Shown piece by piece: positions 1 through 2,512 of a DNA stretch of 5,279 nucleotides (its first letter is position 1; each line of letters begins with the position of its first letter). Source of the stretch: JBOHNM01 sp050730675 (lineage in GTDB: Bacteria > Planctomycetota > Phycisphaerae > Phycisphaerales > UBA1924); the NCBI GenBank assembly GCA_050730675.1, contig JBOHNM010000218.1:1-5279 (forward strand), written 5' to 3'. A model generated the notes under the pieces. The model did not search any database. It had not been told where the DNA came from and worked only from the letters and a program-made list of their open reading frames with translations. A program made the position numbers and the translations under genes.

Positions 1-347
1 TCCGGGCACGACGCACCGGCTGCCAGTCCGGCGAGGTCGTACCCGCACTTGAGGCACAAACCCACCATCGCCCGCCGCCGAGCCCGCCGCCCCGACCACA
101 CCAACCACCCGCCGCCGAGGAGCGAGGCGAGGGCGAAGGGCCAGAGGTACACCTGCCACATGCGCAGAGTAGTGAATGGCGATTGCCATTCGCCGTATCC
201 CGCAACCCGCAGATTCACAGCTTGGGTCGTCTTGACGGATGGGCCCATGTCCAAGTCAGCGTCATTCAGTAACCAATTCCACGCAAGGCCCGAACGGGGA
301 ATGGTCTGAGCGAACCAACCCCTCGGGGGCGGCGTCTGCCCGATCAT
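1..347 (-). CDS. Partial membrane protein with C-terminal zinc-ribbon tail (3' end outside window)
   Basis: The minus strand reads open from an ATG at 347-345 to the window edge, 115 codons plus two bases. Residues 1-63 are a mostly polar, Trp-containing segment starting MIGQTPPPRGW. Residues 66-86 (VYLWPFALASLLGGGWLVW...) form one clear membrane helix, followed by the basic stretch GRRARRR. Then comes GLCLKCGYDLAGL with Cys98 and Cys101, and Cys114-Pro115. The next codon begins GA, as expected for a CPEC motif whose fourth Cys lies just outside the window. This helix, basic stretch, C-x2-C-GYDL, CPEC order is a familiar planctomycete architecture of unknown function, probably a small zinc ribbon on the cytoplasmic side. 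An in-frame TAG at 384-386 limits the start; ATG 347 is the only usual start codon after it, with GAGGG (plus-strand 358-362) as a possible binding site. Family members I recall often also carry an N-terminal helix, which is not visible here, so this could be a short variant or a 5'-truncated remnant. Confidence 0.72.
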   Translation of the reverse strand, partial: MIGQTPPPRGWFAQTIPRSGLAWNWLLNDADLDMGPSVKTTQAVNLRVAGYGEWQSPFTTLRMWQVYLWPFALASLLGGGWLVWSGRRARRRAMVGLCLKCGYDLAGLAAGASCP

Positions 348-494
348 GTAAGTGACGCCCTCGGTTTCACCTGATACTTCAACCTAGAGGCTCCGGCCAG
401 TGCAAGCGGAAACCCCTCGATCTCGGCCCCCCACCGCTTGGCGGGTAGCTTGTCCCCGGATTGCGGGTATGGTCCCCTGTCAGGAAAGAAGAAG

Positions 495-536
495 CGGTCG
501 GGCGGTGGGTGCGTGTCGCCCCGCAGAGCCCGACCG
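495..536 (+). promoter_or_regulatory. Leader hairpin A, upstream of the exported protein gene
   Basis: CGGTCGGGC (495-503) and GCCCGACCG (528-536) are perfect 9-bp complements around a 24-base loop. A shorter GTGGG/CCCGC stem (505-509 with 520-524) can form inside the loop. It lies 36 bases upstream of the ATG at 573, so it would be in the 5' untranslated region if transcription starts further left. GC-rich DNA makes inverted repeats common, so function is not shown. Confidence 0.4.
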
Positions 537-539
537 GTT

Positions 540-558
540 TCCGGGAGAGATACCCGGA
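540..558 (+). promoter_or_regulatory. Leader hairpin B overlapping the Shine-Dalgarno region
   Basis: TCCGGG (540-545) pairs with CCCGGA (553-558) around a 7-base loop AGAGATA, and two G-U pairs can extend it outward to 538-560. The right arm contains GGA of the GGAGG at 556-560, one of two candidate ribosome binding sites for the gene at 573. The other, GAAGGA at 563-568 and 4 bases from the ATG, stays free. The hairpin could moderate translation; this is inference from pairing only. Confidence 0.4.
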
Positions 559-572
559 GGGAGAAGGAATCC

Positions 573-1277
573 ATGAATCGCATTGTGCTTTCTGCGTTCG
601 CTGTCGCTGCGCTGACAGGCGTCGCCCAGGCCGATATCTACACCGGCGGCACCGTCGGCTCCATCCCCGACGGCACCGGCAGCAACACTCCGGGCGCCGC
701 GGCGATATTCACGCTCAACGCGTCGAACGGGGCGAACCCCACGATCACGTCGTTCAACGGCATCACGATGAACATCGCCCACTCCTGGATCGGCGACTTG
801 GTGATCACGCTCACCAGCCCCGGCGGCGCCGTCGCCGACATCCTCGTGCGCTATGGCGATACGACCGCGTCGGGCTCCGGCATGAACATGAACCTCGGTC
901 AGAACAACCTCAGCACCGGCCAGATTCCCGCGATCTACACCTTCGTCAACAGTGGCACCCCCCTGCCCGCCGTCGCCCCGGCCTCCGGCTTCCTCGCCGC
1001 CGGCACCTACAACCGCGCCGGCGCGGCCAACGGCAGCGTCGTCGCCACTGGCGCTTCGGGCAACGACTTCACCATCTTCAACGGCGGCAATGTCAACGGC
1101 GTCTGGACGCTGACCATCCGCGACTTCTTCAACGGCGACGTCGGCTTCCTTGCTGCCATCCCCCCCAGCACCTTCGAGGGTTGGTCGCTCGACATCACCA
1201 CCACCGCCGTCCCGACCCCGGGCGCCGCGGCCCTGCTCGGCATGGGTGGCCTCCTCGTCGGCCGCCGCCGCCGCTGA
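573..1277 (+). CDS. Exported P-domain-like protein with short PEP-CTERM-type sorting tail
   Basis: A 234-residue secreted protein. Residues 1-20 are a signal peptide (MNR, hydrophobic core, VAQA), with likely cleavage before Asp21. The body from about residue 55 to 210 resembles the P/homo-B domain found beside subtilisin-like convertases. It has HSWIGDLVITLTSPGG (His70, Trp72, Asp75) early and GVWTLTIRDFFNGDVG (Trp178, Asp184) late, then EGWSLDI (Trp204), matching the family's H..xGDL.i.L.sP.G and G.W.L.i.D...G...W.L.i pattern. No protease domain is attached. The last 22 residues run VPTPGAAALLG, a short hydrophobic stretch, then four Arg: a sorting/anchoring tail of the kind processed by exosortase-type systems, with PTP in place of canonical PEP. 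The product is probably released or anchored at the envelope; its partner is unknown. ATG 573 is chosen over upstream in-frame starts because it gives a clean signal peptide and follows GGAGGGAGAAGGA. A terminator follows at 1313. Confidence 0.88.
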   Translation: MNRIVLSAFAVAALTGVAQADIYTGGTVGSIPDGTGSNTPGAAAIFTLNASNGANPTITSFNGITMNIAHSWIGDLVITLTSPGGAVADILVRYGDTTASGSGMNMNLGQNNLSTGQIPAIYTFVNSGTPLPAVAPASGFLAAGTYNRAGAANGSVVATGASGNDFTIFNGGNVNGVWTLTIRDFFNGDVGFLAAIPPSTFEGWSLDITTTAVPTPGAAALLGMGGLLVGRRRR

Positions 1278-1312
1278 GCAGCCCGTTTAACCGATCGAAT
1301 CTCGCCTTTCAC

Positions 1313-1338
1313 AGCCCTGGCCCGTGCCGGGGCTTTTT
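1313..1338 (+). terminator. Intrinsic terminator of the exported protein gene
   Basis: AGCCCTGGC (1313-1321) pairs with GCCGGGGCT (1326-1334) as a 9-bp stem with one G-U pair and a CCGT loop. The stem runs directly into a run of five T (1334-1338). It lies 35 bases after the stop codon of the preceding gene and separates it from infC. Confidence 0.85.
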
Positions 1339-1426
1339 CCAATCCGCGGACTGTGGCACAAGGATCCATGAAATCCGCTCCGATACAAACATCCCCCTTG
1401 CAGCAACCCGGAATGTGGGTAAACTT

Positions 1427-1450
1427 GCAGCGGAAACCTTGCTCCGCTGC
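1427..1450 (+). promoter_or_regulatory. Stem-loop in infC leader
   Basis: GCAGCGGA (1427-1434) and TCCGCTGC (1443-1450) are perfect 8-bp complements around an 8-base loop. No T run follows it, so it is not a terminator by itself. Its right arm can alternatively pair with GCGGA at 1467-1471, which suggests a switching element. Confidence 0.45.
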
Positions 1451-1468
1451 GGGCGGGGTGACCGATGC

Positions 1469-1499
1469 GGACACCCATGTCGATGACCATGTCCTTTTT
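1469..1499 (+). terminator. Possible attenuator terminator in infC leader
   Basis: GGACA (1469-1473) pairs with TGTCC (1490-1494), and a small CAT/ATG stem (1476-1478 with 1483-1485) is possible inside. The outer stem abuts TTTTT (1495-1499). The stem is only 5 bp, so as a stand-alone terminator it is weak. It is listed because the only other T5 runs I noticed in this window follow clear terminators, and because of the alternative pairing with the upstream stem-loop. Confidence 0.3.
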
Positions 1500-1625
1500 C
1501 ACTGCGTCCGCCGCCGCCTCATGACAGGCGTGGCGCTCCATGTTGATCATCCACAGGCTCGCGACCCGCGAAGCCCCTTGCCTCAGCCCCGCCACGTTGA
1601 CGGAGCAGGCTCGTTCTTTTCCCCT

Positions 1626-1631
1626 CAGGAG
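1626..1631 (+). promoter_or_regulatory. Shine-Dalgarno of infC, fixing the ATT start
   Basis: CAGGAG is followed by 8 bases (TTCTGACC) and then ATT at 1640, ideal spacing for initiation there. The only other near-cognate codon in frame just upstream, CTG 1634, would be 2 bases from this site, and the first in-frame ATG lies over 150 bases downstream. This supports ATT as the initiator. Confidence 0.8.
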
Positions 1632-1639
1632 TTCTGACC

Positions 1640-2392
1640 ATTAGCCGATTCCCTCCACGATCCGGTCCGGGCGGTCCGCCGCAGCGCACGCGCATCAACG
1701 GTTTCATCCGCATCACGCCCATCCGCGTCATCGGCCCCGACGGCGAGCAGGTCGGCGTCATCGAGACCGCGCAAGCCCAGCGCATGGCCGACGACGCCGG
1801 CATGGACCTGGTCGAGATCTCCCCCGACGCGCGCCCGCCCGTCTGCAAGATCATGGACTTCGGCAAGTTCAAGTACGAGCAGAGCAAGAAGGACTCCAAG
1901 AACCGCTCGTCGAGCAAGGCGAGCGAGATGAAGGAAGTGCGCCTCGGCCGCTCGGTGAAGATCGACGTCCACGACGTGCAGATCCGCGTCAACCAGTCGC
2001 GCAACTTCCTCCTCGACGGCCACAAGGTGCTGATCACTCAGCGCTTCAAGGGACGCGAGATGGCCCACCGCGAGATCGGCATCAACCGACTCAACGAGAT
2101 CGCCAAGCAGCTCGCCGACATCGCCAAGCTCGAAAGCTCGCCGCGCTGGATGGGCCCCTCGGCCAGCATCATCCTCGCGCCCGACAAGGCCAAGTGCGAG
2201 GCGTACAAGCGGGCCCACGGCCTGAACAAGCCCAAGCTCGAGGCCAAGGCCAAGGAACTCCGCGACAAGGAAAAGGAAGACGCCCGGGCCAAGAAGTACG
2301 AGGCCGAAGAAGCCGCACGCCTGGCCGCAGGCGGCGCGCCCTCCGCCAAGTCCGAGCAGCCCGCCGAGGGCGAGCACGCCTCCGCGGAGTAA
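1640..2392 (+). CDS. infC: Translation initiation factor IF-3 (ATT start, extended C-terminus)
   Basis: IF-3 binds the 30S subunit, keeps it apart from 50S and proofreads the start codon and initiator tRNA. The N-domain is plain: residues 18-37 (RINGFIRITPIRVIGPDGEQ), then DDAGMDLVEISPDARPPVCKIMDFGKFKYEQ through residue 81, leading into the Lys-rich linker. The C-domain includes LITQRFKGREMAH (Gly138-His143) and MGPSASIILAPDK, ending near residue 183, equal to the usual length of about 180. The start is ATT at 1640: it lies 8 bases after CAGGAG, an in-frame TGA at 1598-1600 bounds the frame, and the first ATG (1784, residue 49) would remove most of the N-domain. Escherichia coli infC also uses AUU, which IF-3 discriminates against, giving autoregulation. 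Residues 184-250 are an extra Lys/Glu/Ala-rich tail, probably helical then disordered (ending EGEHASAE). rpmI and rplT do not follow; a terminator does. Confidence 0.96.
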   Translation: MSRFPPRSGPGGPPQRTRINGFIRITPIRVIGPDGEQVGVIETAQAQRMADDAGMDLVEISPDARPPVCKIMDFGKFKYEQSKKDSKNRSSSKASEMKEVRLGRSVKIDVHDVQIRVNQSRNFLLDGHKVLITQRFKGREMAHREIGINRLNEIAKQLADIAKLESSPRWMGPSASIILAPDKAKCEAYKRAHGLNKPKLEAKAKELRDKEKEDARAKKYEAEEAARLAAGGAPSAKSEQPAEGEHASAE

Positions 2393-2419
2393 GCGGCAGG
2401 GAAACTTAATCGCAGGCGG

Positions 2420-2451
2420 GGGCCGTCCGGTTCGGACGGCCCTTTTTCTTT
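2420..2451 (+). terminator. Strong intrinsic terminator of infC
   Basis: GGGCCGTCCG (2420-2429) and CGGACGGCCC (2433-2442) form a perfect 10-bp GC-rich stem with a 3-base loop GTT, followed by TTTTTCTTT (2443-2451). It starts 28 bases after the infC stop and makes infC the last gene of its transcript. Confidence 0.93.
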
Positions 2452-2480
2452 GCTGGCGGCCGCGGAACCACCGGTACACT
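2450..2480 (+). promoter_or_regulatory. Possible promoter of the DUF748 gene
   Basis: The 120 bases between infC and the next start contain TTGCTG (2450-2455), 19 bases, then TACACT (2475-2480), a fair -35/-10 resemblance with a long spacer. A promoter is needed here because the infC terminator lies just upstream. The exact boxes are a guess. Confidence 0.25.
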
Positions 2481-2512
2481 CGGGCATCGCTCGACCACCC
2501 GGAGCTTCGGCC

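Larger units (their letters stand above)
348..572. other. Divergent intergenic region
   Basis: This stretch separates the minus-strand zinc-ribbon gene from the plus-strand exported protein gene, so it should hold promoters for both. I see no convincing -35/-10 pair on either strand. The best plus-strand candidate is GTGACG (352-357) with GATACT (373-378) at a short 15-base spacing, which is weak. The right half (495-558) is rich in inverted repeats, described separately. No believable gene lies here: the minus-strand frame 583-344 is open but lacks protein-like composition. Confidence 0.6.
1339..1639 (+). promoter_or_regulatory. infC 5' leader / promoter region
   Basis: About 300 bases between a terminator and the infC start, with no convincing gene, so the infC promoter must lie here. 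A weak candidate is TTGCAG (1398-1403), 16 bases, TAAACT (1420-1425). The region holds a strong stem-loop (1427-1450), a second stem abutting a T5 run (1469-1499), and the infC ribosome binding site CAGGAG (1626-1631). A plus-strand frame from GTG 1353 or ATG 1368 stays open to TGA 1635-1637, two bases before the infC start. Its His/Arg/Pro-rich product and unbiased third positions do not look coding. Confidence 0.55.

Noticed and set aside
49..309. Plus-strand open frame of 86 codons
   Set aside because: Antisense to the zinc-ribbon membrane protein, which has a clear helix and Cys motif; the plus-strand product is Arg/Pro-rich and featureless.
344..583. Minus-strand frame whose stop overlaps the ATG of the zinc-ribbon gene (ATGA overlap)
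   Set aside because: It has no membrane segment or family resemblance and runs antisense to the leader of the exported protein gene; the overlap looks accidental.
1354..1373. TGGCAC resembling the -24 half of a sigma-54 promoter
   Set aside because: The required TTGCA/TTGCT half at the right spacing is missing (TCCAT is there instead).
461..1486. Plus-strand open frame (341 codons) overlapping the exported protein gene
   Set aside because: Its product is runs of Arg and His, a frame-shifted shadow of the P-domain protein, which has a signal peptide and family motifs in the correct frame.
1475..1549. Near-repeat CCATGTCGATGA (1475-1486) and CCATGTTGATCA (1538-1549)
   Set aside because: Only two copies, 10 of 12 bases alike, no regular spacing or symmetry that would make an operator likely.
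1287..1595. Minus-strand open frame of 102 codons across the infC leader
   Set aside because: It runs through the terminator at 1313-1338 and has no motif I recognise; the leader hairpins explain the sequence as well.
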